A stretch of 64,000 bases of DNA from Enchytraeus crypticus (lineage: Eukaryota; Annelida; Clitellata; Enchytraeida; Enchytraeidae): assembly GCA_905160935.1 (NCBI GenBank), contig CAJHZI010000183.1:410001-474000 (forward strand). Reading direction: 5' to 3'. Of this stretch, positions 35,390 through 54,192 are shown piece by piece (the first letter of the stretch is position 1; each line of letters starts with the position of its first letter). Both the position numbers and the translations under genes were made by a program. The notes beneath the pieces were generated by a model that worked only from the letters and a program-made list of their open reading frames with translations, made no database searches and was not told the origin of the DNA.

Positions 35390-35960
35390 CACTTTGTGTT
35401 GGCAGTGAAGACAGAAGACAGAAAATTGAAGATTGAAGACAGAAAATAGAAGACTGAAGATTGAAGATAGAAAATTGAAGAGGAAGACAGAATCAGGAAA
35501 TAGCGAAATTCTACGAAGAACACTAATTTTCTAGTGCCTAATCTAGATAGGTGTTGCTTTCATAGATTTCAGCTAAACGACTACAATCCTGAATTCTACA
35601 GAAAGCGCGACTTACTAGTGCCTAATCTAGTTTGTAGCGCCTTTGCCTTAGATTCAGCTAAACGACTGTAAAATAACACCTCTTGTGTTAACAGTCAGAA
35701 GAAAGAAAGAAAAGAAGACAGAAGAGAATAATACTGAAGTTCTACGAAGAACGCTAATTTTCTAGTTGTCCACTCTAGATAAGCGTTATCCTTCTCGATC
35801 TCAGTCAGGCGATTGCAGGTCCTAAAATCTATGAAAAGCGCAATTTACTAGTTACCTATTCTAGTTACGCGTCTTTTTCACAGATTCAGCTAAACGACTG
35901 TAAAATAACACCTCACGTGTTAACAGTCAGATAATAAAGAAGAAAAGAGGGAAAGTATCA
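35390..35960. repeat. GAAGACAGAAAATTGAAG repeats and a duplicated unit of about 240 bp
   Basis: Short GAAGA-type units at 35400-35490 are followed by two related blocks (about 35490-35735 and 35735-35960). Both contain TCAGCTAAACGACTGTAAAA, TAACACCTC..GTGTTAACAGTCAG and a CTAGTxxCxxxTCTAG motif. Confidence 0.75.
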
Positions 35961-36489
35961 AATCATATAAGCGAGGAGTGCCTTGAAGCCAATAACTCGT
36001 TTCCCAATTTCTATTTTATATTTTAATTGCAAATACAGACCTTGAGCTAACTGATTAGAAGTAGATTGACTTTATATTTATCGCCTATTTTTAGCATTTT
36101 ATTAATTGTTGCGTAGTGTTCGTTTAATATTCTATTCTATCTTTATGTTTAATGTTTTAATTCTTTATATTGCTATCATGTTTCTTTGTTACTAATAAAT
36201 CGTTTAAAATAATAAATCACTAGTGTCTGTTTCAATGTTCTAATTTAGATAGATTTTATAGAGATAATCACACATAATACACTAATACTATAAATTATCA
36301 TACATTGAACGAATAAACATGAGTTCTGTTCATAGCAGTTCCAGTCTCATTGATTTAGCTTCTAACTGGTTATATGAGCAAGAGATCCTTGCATCCTATA
36401 GGTTAATACCGCCGAAGCATGAAGAGTTGGAAAAATCGAACCCACGACTCCATTTCCAAACTCCTATAACGGAGAGAGGATTGGAGAAC

Positions 36490-36670
<181 letters not shown>

Positions 36671-36675
<5 letters not shown>

Positions 36676-38300
36676 TTGTATAGTAACGAAGTAAAAATAC
36701 TCCGTTACAAGTAAAAAGTACTCAACCGATACTTTTACTTGTAACGAAGTACCCAATTCGCCTGGGTACTCTTTACTTGTAAGGAAGTAATTTTTGTAGT
36801 ACTTTTTACTTTTACTTTACTTCCGTGGAAGTTATAAAGTCGCGTTACATTTGAAAACTATGGATATGTCAATCGCCAAATTTTTTATACATAACAAAAT
36901 ATCATGGGCCACCTGCTTTTAGTTTGGTTTTGGTTACAACTGTATGGCGTAGATCAAACGTTTTTGATATCGGTCTAGGCTTACCGTAGGACTACATTGG
37001 CCAAAGTTATTTCAATAAATAAGCTTTGAAATTTCTTCTCGTAGGTCAGTGGTTCCCAACCTTCTTACCCCAACGACATCTATTTTTTCCTTTCATGTGG
37101 CGACCCTTGAAATTTTTTAGCAGTCTTCTATTGAAGAACATCCTAGACCTTATTTGTCATCCATGTTTGAATAGATCAGTTCGGTAATTGAAAACATATT
37201 TTGTTGCATGTTAACACTGGTATGTTTATGTTGATATCTGATATATATATTTAATGTAAATGTAATGTAATGGGTCTACATTATAGCTTCGTTATAATGC
37301 ATGGATATCGTTATAATGGATGTCAGAGTTAAACTATAAGTGTTAAGTTATTCCTTAATTAATATCCGTATAGTAGGTTGTAAAGTAAATCGCATTTCTA
37401 AAGAAAGCTTGTATTAGAAATTTTATGAGGAACTAGTACATTTCAATGGAATTCTATGCAGTGTTTACGTTTTGTTGTCCACTGTTAACATTTGGTGTCC
37501 CCGATGTTCTATTTATGGCTATTACCGAAAAGATCTATTGATCAAATGTGAAAGGAAAATCTATCGCTTTAAATGTCTAAAATGTAGTAATTCTATCAAT
37601 TCTATCAGTGCCTTCTGCAGCAGTTCATCAAATTTAAAGAAACATGTTGAGGCATGTTATTTAGCTTTATTTAATCATTAATATTCACACAAGGGGGATC
37701 CAGGTAGTTTTTAGGGGGGGGGGTAGACGAAATTCTTTATACAGTGTCAACCTCATCACGAGGAAGTACAAAATTTGTATGTAATTTAAAAAAAATTCTT
37801 CAGAAATAAAGCGAGAACCTTTTTGGATGTTCATTTTGGATTGGAACCGATTCAAGTTTAGCCTAAAATTATACTGGAGCAGTGATACATGAATGATCGA
37901 CGGGATTATTTTATTGATTTATGGATTGATTATTTTTTAATTCTAGAGAAGCATAATATGCATGTGTATCGAACATTGTTTTAGTTCAGAAAATTTAGAC
38001 TTGAACTTAAATTTTCATTAGGGGTATTTTTCAGTTTCGGTTTTAATTAGAAATAAATCAAGTAATTGAAAACTAATTTGAGATCATTTAAAACGATTCT
38101 ATCAATGTATATATTTTGTCTTTAAAAATATGAGTACTTTTACTTTTTGCCCAAAATTACTACTTTTTTGTCGAGTACTTTTTACTTTTTACTTAAGTAA
38201 AATTCTGATTAAGTATTTTTACTTTTACTTTTACTTTCACGAACCATTTAGGCTACTTTTACTTTTACTGAAAGTAATTTGCCGAGTACTTTTTACAACA

Positions 38301-38303
<3 letters not shown>
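36671..38303. mobile_element. hAT-like DNA transposon, decayed
   Basis: The left end AGTGTTGTATAGTAACGAAG and the right end TTTTTACAACACTG are inverted repeats (CAGTGTTGTA type). Both ends are followed inward by many TACTTTTTACTTTTACTT / AAGTAAAAAGTACT motifs in opposite orientation. hAT elements have short CAGxG termini and 8-bp target duplications; both flanks here are pure TA, so an 8-bp duplication would be invisible. Inside, a 69-codon plus frame (37472-37681) has a CLKC and an SSSSNLKKHVEACY motif that resembles a BED zinc finger of hAT transposases. A second hAT-type end (CAGTGGTTCCCAACCTTC) lies at about 37048, suggesting nested insertion. Confidence 0.65.
37472..37681 (+). pseudogene. 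Possible BED-finger remnant of hAT transposase
   Basis: The 69-residue frame has CxxC (CPRC and CLKC) and ends with AFCSSSSNLKKHVEACYLAL. BED fingers have CxxC then xxTSNLxxHLxxxH. The final His is Tyr here and the rest of the transposase is missing, so it is not functional. Confidence 0.45.

Positions 38304-38365
<62 letters not shown>
38303..38365. repeat. (TA)n microsatellite between two transposons
   Basis: About 62 bp of pure TA separates the hAT-like right end from the mariner-like left end. Confidence 0.95.
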
Positions 38366-38369
<4 letters not shown>

Positions 38370-39114
38370 CTGGGGAAAAAAATCCAATTGCGAAATCTCA
38401 ATAACTTTAAGAAAACTCTAAATATCTTTACAAAATTTGTGGAGCTTTTAGGGGAGGAATTTCTGCATATATCCTGCAAATTTGGTGAAAATATTTTAGT
38501 AGTTACGAAATTACAGCATTTCTACGACAAAAGTGTTACAATCAACTTTAACAAGTCTTTTGAAATGTCAGTCGTTCCTTTTAAAGAAAATAACGATACT
38601 GAACAGGGCCGTTTACGTAAGCGGTGGAGTATAAGCCTGCACTACCTTGTTAGCTACTACAATAAAAGAAATGCGTAAAATTTGTTCTTCTCTTAAAATT
38701 AGCCATAAATTTTGAAGAGAATTTCCGGTACTTTTGTTTAAATAAGCCTCGTTAAAATTGATTTTATCATTTTTTCTGACGAAACGATGTATTTTTGTTA
38801 CTCCTGAATATATTTTCACCAAATTTGCAGGATATATGCAGATATTCCACTTCTAGAAGCTCCGAAAATTTTATAAAACTATTTTGAGTTTTGTCTAAGT
38901 TATTAAGAATTTTGGCCAAAAACAATCTTGTAAAATTGATTTTTGCATTTTTTCGTAGAACCACTGTAATTTTTTAACTGCTCAATAGATTTCAAATAAA
39001 TTGGCAGGTTATATGCAGAAATTCCTCCTCTAGAAGCTCCAAAAATTTTTGTGCACGTATTTTGAGTTTTGATGAAGTTATTAGAATTCGCTAGGGGAAT
39101 ATTTTTTGCCCCAG

Positions 39115-39118
<4 letters not shown>
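38366..39118. mobile_element. 753-bp mariner-like MITE with long inverted repeats
   Basis: Left end CAGACTGGGGAAAAAAATCC; right end TTTTTTGCCCCAGTCTG. The inverted similarity extends about 150 bp inward (left GGAGCTTTTAGGGGAGGAAT; right reads GGAGCTTCTAGAGGAGGAAT in reverse complement). A third related inverted segment lies at 38790-38905. Both ends abut TA, consistent with the Tc1/mariner TA target. No transposase frame. Confidence 0.85.

Positions 39119-39160
<42 letters not shown>
39119..39160. repeat. (TA)n microsatellite
   Basis: TA tract on the other side of the MITE. Confidence 0.95.
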
Positions 39161-39165
<5 letters not shown>

Positions 39166-39924
39166 ATGCAATGGTTAAAGTGAAGGGGAACGCAGGGGAA
39201 CTCAGTTCCACTAACTCTATTTTTTCTGATGTGGGTTTCCCCTGCATGGGGCCCATATATCTATATATAATTTCCATTTACAGATAATATTACCTTGAAT
39301 TTTACATTCTTTCGTTTCTATTTATTATTATACAATATTTGCGTAATGAAAAATATCAATGTTCAAATTATATTGGTAGGCCTAATACATGTATACATGT
39401 GTAGGCCTATATTAAGCAATTAGTAGTTCTGTAGACCTGGTCTTGATCTAGAGAATGCTTGATAATGGGTTTTCCCGGTCTTGGTCTTGACGTATTATTT
39501 TGGGCCTTCAACAATTAAGCATCTATGCTTCCCAAAGTTAGACCAATGCAATTCTATGTTGCTTCCTGACCCAGTGTGCCGTTTTGTTATGTCTTGGCCT
39601 CGAAGGTTTCGGTTTTGATTTTGCATGGTTTTGGTATCGAGCGATAGGTCTCAGATATTGTCGAGATCATTACGTAAGCTTATTATTTTTACTATTTTCA
39701 AGAAGCTGTTAATGGTCAATTTGCAAGATCTATATTATACATGTAGGCCTATGATGTGTTGTACAATGAAGTGATTTATTGTCTTTTTTCAGATCGATTG
39801 TGGTACCCTTGAATTTAAAGTTGTAGTAAACAGAATGAAAGAGTAAATTGATATTTTAAAACCTGAAGCAACTATGAGAAAATAGCGAAAATCAATTGAA
39901 TCTAATGTCTAACGGCAATATATA

Positions 39925-40830
39925 GAATATATCTGCCTATCATATGCAATGATGAAGGAGACAATGGAGGACTTTAAGGAGGGAATAAACGAGGAGGGAA
40001 ATTGCTACAAGATGTGAGATTTGCAGATGATTAAGGAATGGTATATCAGGAAGTGAAAATGGTCTGCAAAAGAAAATGAATAGTCACAACGATAAGACAT
40101 TGAAATATGGTATGCGGGTTAACGTAAAAAGACAGAATTGATGAGAGCGCCCCAGGAAAGAGGTGAAGTCAATAGTACAATAAATGGTGCGACCTTGTAA
40201 CAAGTAAGGAGTTTCAAATATATGGATTGCTGCATAACAATAATCGTCAGTGATATATTTGAGACTGGACTGTGTAGTAGAATTGCATAAGCAAAATGGG
40301 CCTCCGGCAATAGGAAAGAACACTAAAGAAAACGTCTAAAGAAAACCACAGAAAACCACAAAGATAAAGATGGTGAAAACGCTGGATGGACCACGCTATA
40401 ATATGGACGTGAAACAGGGACATTAAGGAAGGAAGATCTCAGGAAACTAGAAGCGGTGAAAATGTGGATATGAGGAAGAATGGAAAAGATTAGCAGAACC
40501 AAAAAAGTTACAAATGAAGAAGTCTTGCAGAAAGTTGGTAAAAATAGACAGTTAATAAATGCCAGAATAAATAGGAAGTACAATTGGATAAGACAGATTC
40601 TAAGGGTGGATAGTTTATTAAGTGGTCATAGAAATTAGAATGGAAGGAAAGAGAAGCAGAAGAAGACCGAGATTAGGAATGCTAGATGATTTAAAGTTCA
40701 ACTCATATATATATATATATATATATGGACATGAAGAGTAAACGGAAGACAGACAAGATCAAATTAGGGCTTTATGTACCATGGACCTGCCAGTAGACAG
40801 TGTACTAAGAGAGAAAGAGACAGAGGGAGG
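39925..40830 (+). mobile_element. Non-LTR retrotransposon RT fragment, decayed
   Basis: With several frame changes the plus strand gives EVNSTINGATL, QVRSFKYMDCCITI (the family's VKSFKYLGSxIT), RIAxAKxA, WTTLxYGRETGTLRKEDLRK, KMW..GRMEKISRTKKVTNEE, NARINRKYNWIRQILRVD and GRKE..LGMLDDLK. This order is the C-terminal half of an RTE/CR1/jockey-like LINE reverse transcriptase. It ends in the same 3' sequence as 5228-5278. A TA run at 40707-40726 interrupts it. Confidence 0.85.
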
Positions 40831-40839
40831 CCTATAGGC

Positions 40840-41720
40840 TAGGTACATATTACAAAATAAGATGAAGATTAATTGTTTATTCTATTATAAAACAATTTAA
40901 ACAAAATCACAAATTTAAATCGCAACAAAATTTGACAATTAGTAAAACTTATTCCAACAATAATTAAATTGAATAAATACTTTACGCTTATAAAACTACA
41001 GACTCAAGGGTTAAGAAGGCGCGATACTATTTTATTTAACGAACAAAAGCAAAAAGCCTTAAAACATGGGTAAATATACAAGGGTAGCGAGAAGTAGCTT
41101 ATTTACTTTTTTACGAGAATTAAGTTTCAAATCATTAAGTTGAATTAATATTTGAAGAAATTGAACTCCAGTAAATTAAAGAAAGTCAAGGGCATGGGGT
41201 TCAAGCATACTTTCAGCTTTAATTTATATACTTAGAGAGTACGATTTGCACATTACAACATTACGTTACGAAGCATTCAACATAGAAAATACATGTTGTA
41301 GTGCAGACTCAGAATCATAAGTAAAGATTCAGAGAACTTACCAATTCCAGCACATCGAGTTTTAAGTTAAGTTTTAGACTACTTAATTACAGCACGTAAA
41401 GTTCTTTAAGCGAAGTATATACACGTACATACTTTTAAGCCTACATATTCATGTAGGCTACTGGAGACTTACCGACACATGTCGATGGTGCCTCCCAAAA
41501 TTTAAATACTGTGTTCCATGTAGTCAAATGAAAGCATACCCGTTAAAATTGAATTAATTAGAGAGCTAAACTCTTGGACGTCTCAGATAACAGCATACAA
41601 AATCTGATTAATTCAAAAGTACGCAACGAAAACTAAACACATACAGAATATTGAAATATACTAGACAGACTTATATTACCCTACCGTATGGTAGGCTTAT
41701 AGAGCTTTAAGAGCCATCAT
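40840..41720. other. AT-rich DNA without recognisable genes
   Basis: No gene or repeat identified. Confidence 0.45.
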
Positions 41721-41724
41721 GAAC

Positions 41725-41880
41725 AAATCACACCAAGAACAAGTCACATAAAGAACAAGTCACATAAAGAACATGTCACATAAAGATGAAGTCACACCAA
41801 AAACAAGTCACATAAAGAACAAGTTATATCATGAACAAGTCACATCAAGAACAAGTCGTGTTAAGAACAAGAACTGTAGG
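41725..41880. repeat. Tandem repeat of 17-bp units, (AAGAACAAGTCACATAA)n
   Basis: About nine units of 17 bp with substitutions. Confidence 0.85.
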
Positions 41881-42165
41881 TAGTGCAGTTGTGCTAGATT
41901 GACACTACAGTCCGATATTTCATACTAATTTACTTCCTAAAGTCTATATTATTTTAGTCTGTACTAGATAGCCGAAGTTAGTCCTCACCTAAGCCATATT
42001 TCTCTCTATCTTTCTCTCTATCCCTCTCTCTATCTCACTCTCTCTCTTTCTCTCTCTATGAAACGAAATGTGCTTCTACCGAATACCGCAAAGCTTCTGC
42101 TTTCGACACTTAATGTTAAGTTAGGTTACTAATCAGAAGAAGGCATTAAAGATTCTCGGAGACTC

Positions 42166-47910
<5,745 letters not shown>

Positions 47911-48009
47911 CTTTGTAAGATAATTAATAATGATAGTAAGATAATTGATTCCTTTGAGTTCTGATTGTAAGGAAACAGTTGCTTGATTACCTGAGATTTG
48001 ACGGAGAAA

Positions 48010-48115
48010 AGATTGAATTCAATTATTTCTGGGCAGAGAACTCGTGACCTTTTGATTTGCAGGCAAGTGTGTTGCATTTTCGAGTTGGAACTTAGTACCA
48101 AGCTGGCTAGGCATC
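48010..48115 (-). repeat. tRNA-like SINE fragment
   Basis: On the minus strand CTAGCCAGCTTGGTACTAAG is followed by AATCAAAAGGTCACGAGTTC, the latter B-box-like. Confidence 0.4.
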
Positions 48116-48654
48116 GTGCTATTTGAGGCGCAATAAAAAGCAGATTTATAAAGATTTAATAGATACAGCTATGATTTATTTGATGCACATAAAGTTATAA
48201 TTTAATGCTCTGCAGCGAGTCTTGCATAATTGTTGTATTGCGGCTATGAAATCGTTTTTGAAAGGCAGTCTATAACAAGTGAAAGCGCCCTTCAGAATTT
48301 TATTTGTACATCTGGACGAAAAGTCTGAATACAATAGGCCTAAATATTTTAGTATAATACTGTTTTATGGGCTCCCCCTCCCCTGTCTAGGGTTAGGCGA
48401 AACATGATCAGATTTGGCCCAATCAGATTTCTTATTTCTGTTCTCTGTCATATTTCTAGGTCACTAATAAATATGAATTGTAGTCTAAACCTTTAATCTT
48501 CTCAACAGATTTTGCATTATTTTGATTACAAAAATATAATTTCTGAACTGAAACATAATTTATGGACTGATTTTTCATAGCAATCCAATTAAAGTTTTCT
48601 TTTTGCACTAAACATAAATAGACTTTACAATGTAGATTTAATTATCTAAGTGTT

Positions 48655-48780
48655 TCAGGTAACAAGTATCGTCAGTTGTTAATTACTTAGTTAGTTGTTA
48701 ATTACTTAGTTAGATGTTAATTACTTAGTTAGATGTTAATTACTTAGTTAGTTGTTAATTAGGCTACTTATTAGTTATTA
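48655..48780. repeat. Tandem GTTAATTACTTAGTTAGAT repeat
   Basis: About six units of 19 bp (TTAGTTAGTTGTTAATTAC). Confidence 0.85.
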
Positions 48781-48794
48781 ATAAAAACAAAATG

Positions 48795-48935
48795 CAACAA
48801 CTACTAATAACCATGGAGAAGAAAAAGAGGAAATAACGAAAACTACAAAACAACTAAGAAAGGAAACCAAGAGCACATGCGGTATGACATGTGTGTAACT
48901 ATACGGAATAATAAACAAATAAAGAAATAAAACAA
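48795..48935 (-). repeat. Dispersed repeat F, copy 2
   Basis: Reverse complement of 18048-18200: TAATAACCATGGAGAAG, CACATGCGGTATGACATG and TGTGTAACTATACGG. Confidence 0.7.
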
Positions 48936-49346
48936 TAATTTCATTCACAAGCATCACTCTACATGAATCATGTATTTTCACTCTGTTTTAAAGCACCGGC
49001 CTATCACAAAGTATCACTACGTCCAAAATACCGATCCAATGCTAAATGGAAACGAGAAAGAAGTTGAAATTGTATTTTTAAAAATTCACAAAAAGTGTAA
49101 ATGTGTAAAATATGTTTCATAATAAATCTACCGGATATTAGATTTCTATTTGTAATTTGAACGAGCTCATAGTCTGCAACAAAGAGGTTACTGCTGCATA
49201 GCTGAAACTTCCACAAACACGTTAAAGCTAGATGTATATGTAGAGTAGGCCTAAAGGGGCCTAACTGGACTAAGGACAGTACAAAGCAGTACAATAAAGT
49301 GCACTAATTAATAGTGCAATATTTAACATGCGAATTCTTAATGTTC

Positions 49347-49372
49347 ATATATATATATCTATATATCTATAG

Positions 49373-49442
<70 letters not shown>
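49347..49442. repeat. (TA)n microsatellite
   Basis: Pure TA from about 49372. Confidence 0.95.
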
Positions 49443-49444
<2 letters not shown>

Positions 49445-49799
49445 TTGCGCCACTACTAAAATGTTTATTATTCATTTTGATTGTATAAAGCTAAGCCAGC
49501 CATTGTGTTAATGTTGATGCGATGATGTCCTATATGATGTAAATCACGCATAGCTTCTGTCCCTTATTGTGTATGGGGTATTTGTCGCCAAAATATTATT
49601 CCTAAACTAGACATGAATGACACTATACAAAAACAGTTTTAATTATAACTGGGGAGGCAGGGTAAAAGCAAGTGTCGTCGAGATTTGCAATCTATTTTAT
49701 TTTAATTTAAATGTAATTTTATTTTAATTTAATTTTTATTTTTATTTAAAAGTAGATTTAACGTCAAGAAAGTAGACCAAAAGGGCTTCTCTTCAAGAC

Positions 49800-49880
49800 G
49801 TCAGGTGTACCGGTACATTCTGAAAGGTGAATTGCCGAGATTTTACTTTCTGATCAGCTATACCTGTAATCGACTACACG
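49800..49880 (-). repeat. SINE-B fragment
   Basis: GCCGAGATTTTACTTTCTGA followed by TCAGCTATACCTG is the reverse complement of the SINE-B body at 7590-7630. Confidence 0.5.
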
Positions 49881-50089
49881 ACCTCAGGAACAGCCATTAA
49901 ATAACAGCCATGTCTTCATGTCGTTATCTATCGCGCTTACAAACTGAGCTTTTGAGATATTCATAGATTTGGAATCAAATACGAGCATTTCTTATCATAA
50001 TATAATATTATAATATAATATTAATAATATCATAATTATTATAATAATATTACAATAAATATTATTAAAATATTATTGTAGCAACACCC

Positions 50090-51160
50090 CTCGCTCCTTC
50101 CATCCTCTTATTTGTCCGCGAATTAACAATTTCATTTTCTCCAACCCTTAATTAAAATTAACTCGTTCCAGCTCTGTCTAGGCCTATTAAATAAAATAGA
50201 CCTATAGGGTTTAGGCCTAATGAGTGTAGGCCTTTAACGTAAACAGAATCCATTATTTTCGAACGTTTATATTGACCACGTGGACCGCAGCGCAGTCAAT
50301 GTAGGATTATAGTCGACAAAATTAACAATGGGTCCGCAACATTCTGACGAAAGCTCTTGCGAAATATTCTAGTCATGAATATAATATTTTAGTCAAATGG
50401 CAGTTACAAATGAATTGTTAAAGTTGCATGTAATTTCATGTATGAAAAACAACTATATTTTTCTATAAATTATTTGCCTTGAAGCGCAATTTTTCTACTG
50501 TTATTAAATTAATTTTGTGTTTAATAGCGTCTAATTGAATTAATATCTTTGTATATGCGATTGCTGTTTCTTGCATCAGTTTGGTTATTTGCTATAGATT
50601 TAAAGTTAAGTAACTATTTATCTATATACTCTATCAAATGAAGTTTGAACCTGATCTCATTTACTCACTTTGTTCCGAATGTTTCTCATTATGTTTCACT
50701 GCATCGGTTGTGATATAATATTATAATAATATTATAATAATTAATTAATGTTTGTTTGTGATTTTATGAATTTCAAAGGAGTTACCGACTTTAATTAATA
50801 AATCTAAAACAACCAAATACTGTTAACATGTTTGTGAAAGTTTCAGCTTAATTATTAAACTAAGTTTCACTGAGACTAAACTTGTCTAATCGATGAAAGA
50901 ACTACAAAGCATTCTATAGAACCCAGAATCTTCTGCTCATTTACAACGGGTTTAGTTAACCTCAATGCACTCGTAGATTTACAATATTTTCAGATATTTG
51001 CCTCCAAGTCTTTCGTTCGCATTTCTACGACCACTGATATTTCTCTACTTGTAATTATAATGGTTATGATTATTATCACTTTTAGCGGGTATATTAATTA
51101 TTGCTATTAGATTTAAATGTTAATTATCGCAATTCTTAAATTATTTGCTATTTTATATGC
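50090..51160. other. AT-rich DNA without recognisable genes
   Basis: Nothing identified. Confidence 0.45.
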
Positions 51161-51198
51161 TGATGTTAAGAGATTTGCTGTAGTGAAGGAACTCTAAA

Positions 51199-51494
51199 CG
51201 GTTCCATGTAACGGTTCCATGTAACGGTTCCATGTAACGGTTCCATGTAACAGTTCCATGTAACAGTTCCATGTAACGGTTCCATGTAACGGTTCCATGT
51301 AACGGTTCTATGTAACGGTTTCATGTAACGATTCCATGTAACGGTTCCATGTAACGATTCCATCTAAAGGTTCCATGTAACGGTTTCATGTAACGATTCC
51401 ATGTAACGGTTCCATGTAACGGTTCCATGTAACAGTTCCATGTAATGGTTCCATGTAATGGTTCCATGTAACGGTTCCATGTAACGGTTTCATC
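51199..51494. repeat. 13-bp minisatellite (CGGTTCCATGTAA)n
   Basis: About 22-23 units with a few C-to-T and G-to-A variants. A 13-bp period cycles through all three frames, giving Asn-Arg-Tyr-Met-type repeats on the minus strand that are artefacts. Confidence 0.95.
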
Positions 51495-51779
51495 TGAACT
51501 CATCGATTATTCCAGCTCGTCAAGTTCGGAAGAGACACGCAAGAGTGAAGATGTTACAGCAACACTGCCTAGATCGATGATCGCTGTATGATAGAAGCAT
51601 TCGTCTGAATCGTTGAATTTTGAGCATGTTTTGAAATTTTCGAGGCGACATTTGCTATAGCCAACGAACGGTAAAGTAAAGTAAACTCGCATTATAGTGA
51701 AACAATCAGCTGTGTCGATATCTATCACTTTTAATACTACATGTTTAAACCGTTACACAATTTAATCTATTTTCCGTGC

Positions 51780-51920
51780 ACGTAACCAATCCAGTGAATG
51801 TCCGAGTTTTTACTATCAGATCAGCGCGGCCGAGAATCGAACCCACTGGAGTTCAATTCACTTTAGGAACTCACATTTAAAAACTCCAAGACGTTACCAC
51901 CACGCTATTACGACATTCTA
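51780..51920 (-). repeat. SINE-B, most complete copy
   Basis: On the minus strand TAGCGTGGTGGTAACGTCTT (A-box) and GTGGGTTCGATTCTCGG (B-box) are followed by CCGCGCTGATCTGATAGTAA. Confidence 0.7.
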
Positions 51921-51979
51921 TAACGTCTTTATTACGGTGTTCGTGGCGTCTTCCATTAGTGATTGTATCTATCTCTATA

Positions 51980-52080
<101 letters not shown>

Positions 52081-52765
52081 GTCTATATAGTATCATTGCT
52101 GTTGATTGCGCAGTTGAAAGCACACTCCAACAAATTTTTCGACAGCATTTTTTCTATTTTAATAGCATTCACTCACTGTACAGATGGTAGAAATACAATG
52201 AGATTAATTATATACTTTTTGACAAAGCTTGACCTTGAAATAAACATTAGGTCACTGACTCGGGATAATGTAACTGAAAAATTACTCGATGATGATGATG
52301 ATAATGCTGCGTCTACTGTAATGGTACAGCTTCTTAAAAACTATATTCTTTGAAGTATAACACATATAGACAACAATACGTGTATGTTGTTCTGATTCTA
52401 TTGGCATTGTATCAAAACTAGCCTAGCTAATGGCTATGCCAACAGTATAAGAAATGGCAGCGTGACATGATGACTTGTCATTTTCTAGCAATTGCAAGGC
52501 TTCTGGTAAGTTTAAAGCTTTGATTGAGAGTTAAGTTTAATCCAGTAATATATCTATATAATGTATTATTTTGGTGGCAGATTATATATTTAGCATTTCA
52601 TTTTAAAGGTCGCAATACAATACTATGGAGGTTTAGCGTCCGGCTCCTAGCACGAATGCGATGCCAGGGGCGTGAAGGTAAGAATAAATGAACTAAGGAA
52701 AGAATGATTTTTTAAACGGATACCTGAGTACATCACCGTACATGTAGGCCCAACATATATCCTAC

Positions 52766-52769
52766 ATAT

Positions 52770-52814
<45 letters not shown>

Positions 52815-53035
52815 TATATCAGAGAGAGTATTATTTTTATTATGAGAAAACACTCAAACATGCAATAACACACATTAACTGTAAATGAGGTTATAAAAAC
52901 CTATCTAGTTGACCACCCATAATGTATACAATACCTAGTATAAATAATATTATACTATATATATATTATATAGATTTATATATATATACTAGTATAATAT
53001 AATATATACAGTATATATAAATTATGTATATATGT

Positions 53036-53111
<76 letters not shown>
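52766..53111. repeat. (TA)n tracts
   Basis: Pure TA at 52770-52810 and 53035-53111, with TATA-rich DNA between. Confidence 0.95.
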
Positions 53112-53115
<4 letters not shown>

Positions 53116-53754
53116 ATTCAAATTTCAATTGAAAGTTGTTACAGTATTAATCCGCAACCAATGTTTCGGTCTCAATAAATAGCGAAACAAACAGTTTTAA
53201 GATTAAAGGAAGCCAGATCGAGAAGCGGTTGGGACAAAAGGATTTATGTAGCAATATACTGGATGGCCATTCAATTCTCACCCGTCAGTGCTTTGAATAC
53301 ATACGTAGCGACGCTTTATTTACCTATTAAATAACAATATAATTCAATGCTACACTATATAGTAGCAATCATACAATATATGGTTTGAATATTTAATACA
53401 TTGCAAGTAGGATACATTGTGTGATACTCAGTATTATAGTATATATATATAGGCCTATAATATGCAGTAGAATATCATTATATGTAGGCCTCTGTACATG
53501 TTTATACTTCATTTGGCATAGTAGTTAATTCATGTGTATCGTTATGTTTCAGTATCTGACAGACATGTTGCAAAAATGGCATCTGTAGCTATTACTGTCG
53601 AATGTCAAGGAATTCTTTCCCGAATTTGGCAGGCTATTACATAGTGGTGTAAAGTTTGTGTTTGTAAATCACATCATTAAACAAGATTAGGTAGAAAATT
53701 GGCATTACAGCTCTGGGCAGTATAAGGCAGTTTCTCTTACTAAAGGCTACAGCA

Positions 53755-53850
53755 ATGACACAAAGGTCGTTGGGATTGGGTTTTGAACCTGCAACAAAGT
53801 GTTTTAAAGGCTGCTGCTTTACGACCTAGCCACCCAATGCTGTTCAAGCT
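53755..53850 (-). repeat. tRNA-like SINE fragment
   Basis: On the minus strand GGGTGGCTAGGTCGTAAAGC (A-box) is followed by TTGCAGGTTCAAAACCC (B-box). Confidence 0.55.
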
Positions 53851-54192
53851 AGTTAAATAGGTACATATCATAGCCTGGTTAAAATTTGTATTGTATTACT
53901 GAAGTAAAAAATGGGTGTTATATTACTATACCCGGGTTTTTTTTCAAATATCGACCTTTCATAAGCTTGAGTTTCGTTACTGATCTTTCTTAGTTTATTT
54001 ATTTTCAAAGTGATATCGTTCAATAAAGCTTTTAATTTAGTTATCGTTATGTTATACTAGGCTATTACTAGCCCACTAATCACTAATACAGTCTCGATTA
54101 TGATACATAGATATCATTTAACTAAGAAAAATTCATAGACAATATCTAAATAAGTTAAATACATTTTGTCAGTTAAGGTCATTTGAATTTGG

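Noticed and set aside
51199-51494. CRISPR-like array
   Set aside because: Units are contiguous without unique spacers, in an intron-bearing eukaryotic genome; it is a minisatellite.
51166-51503. Minus frames of Asn-Arg-Tyr-Met-Glu-Pro type repeats
   Set aside because: Artefact of the 13-bp minisatellite; no start context, splice signals or family similarity.
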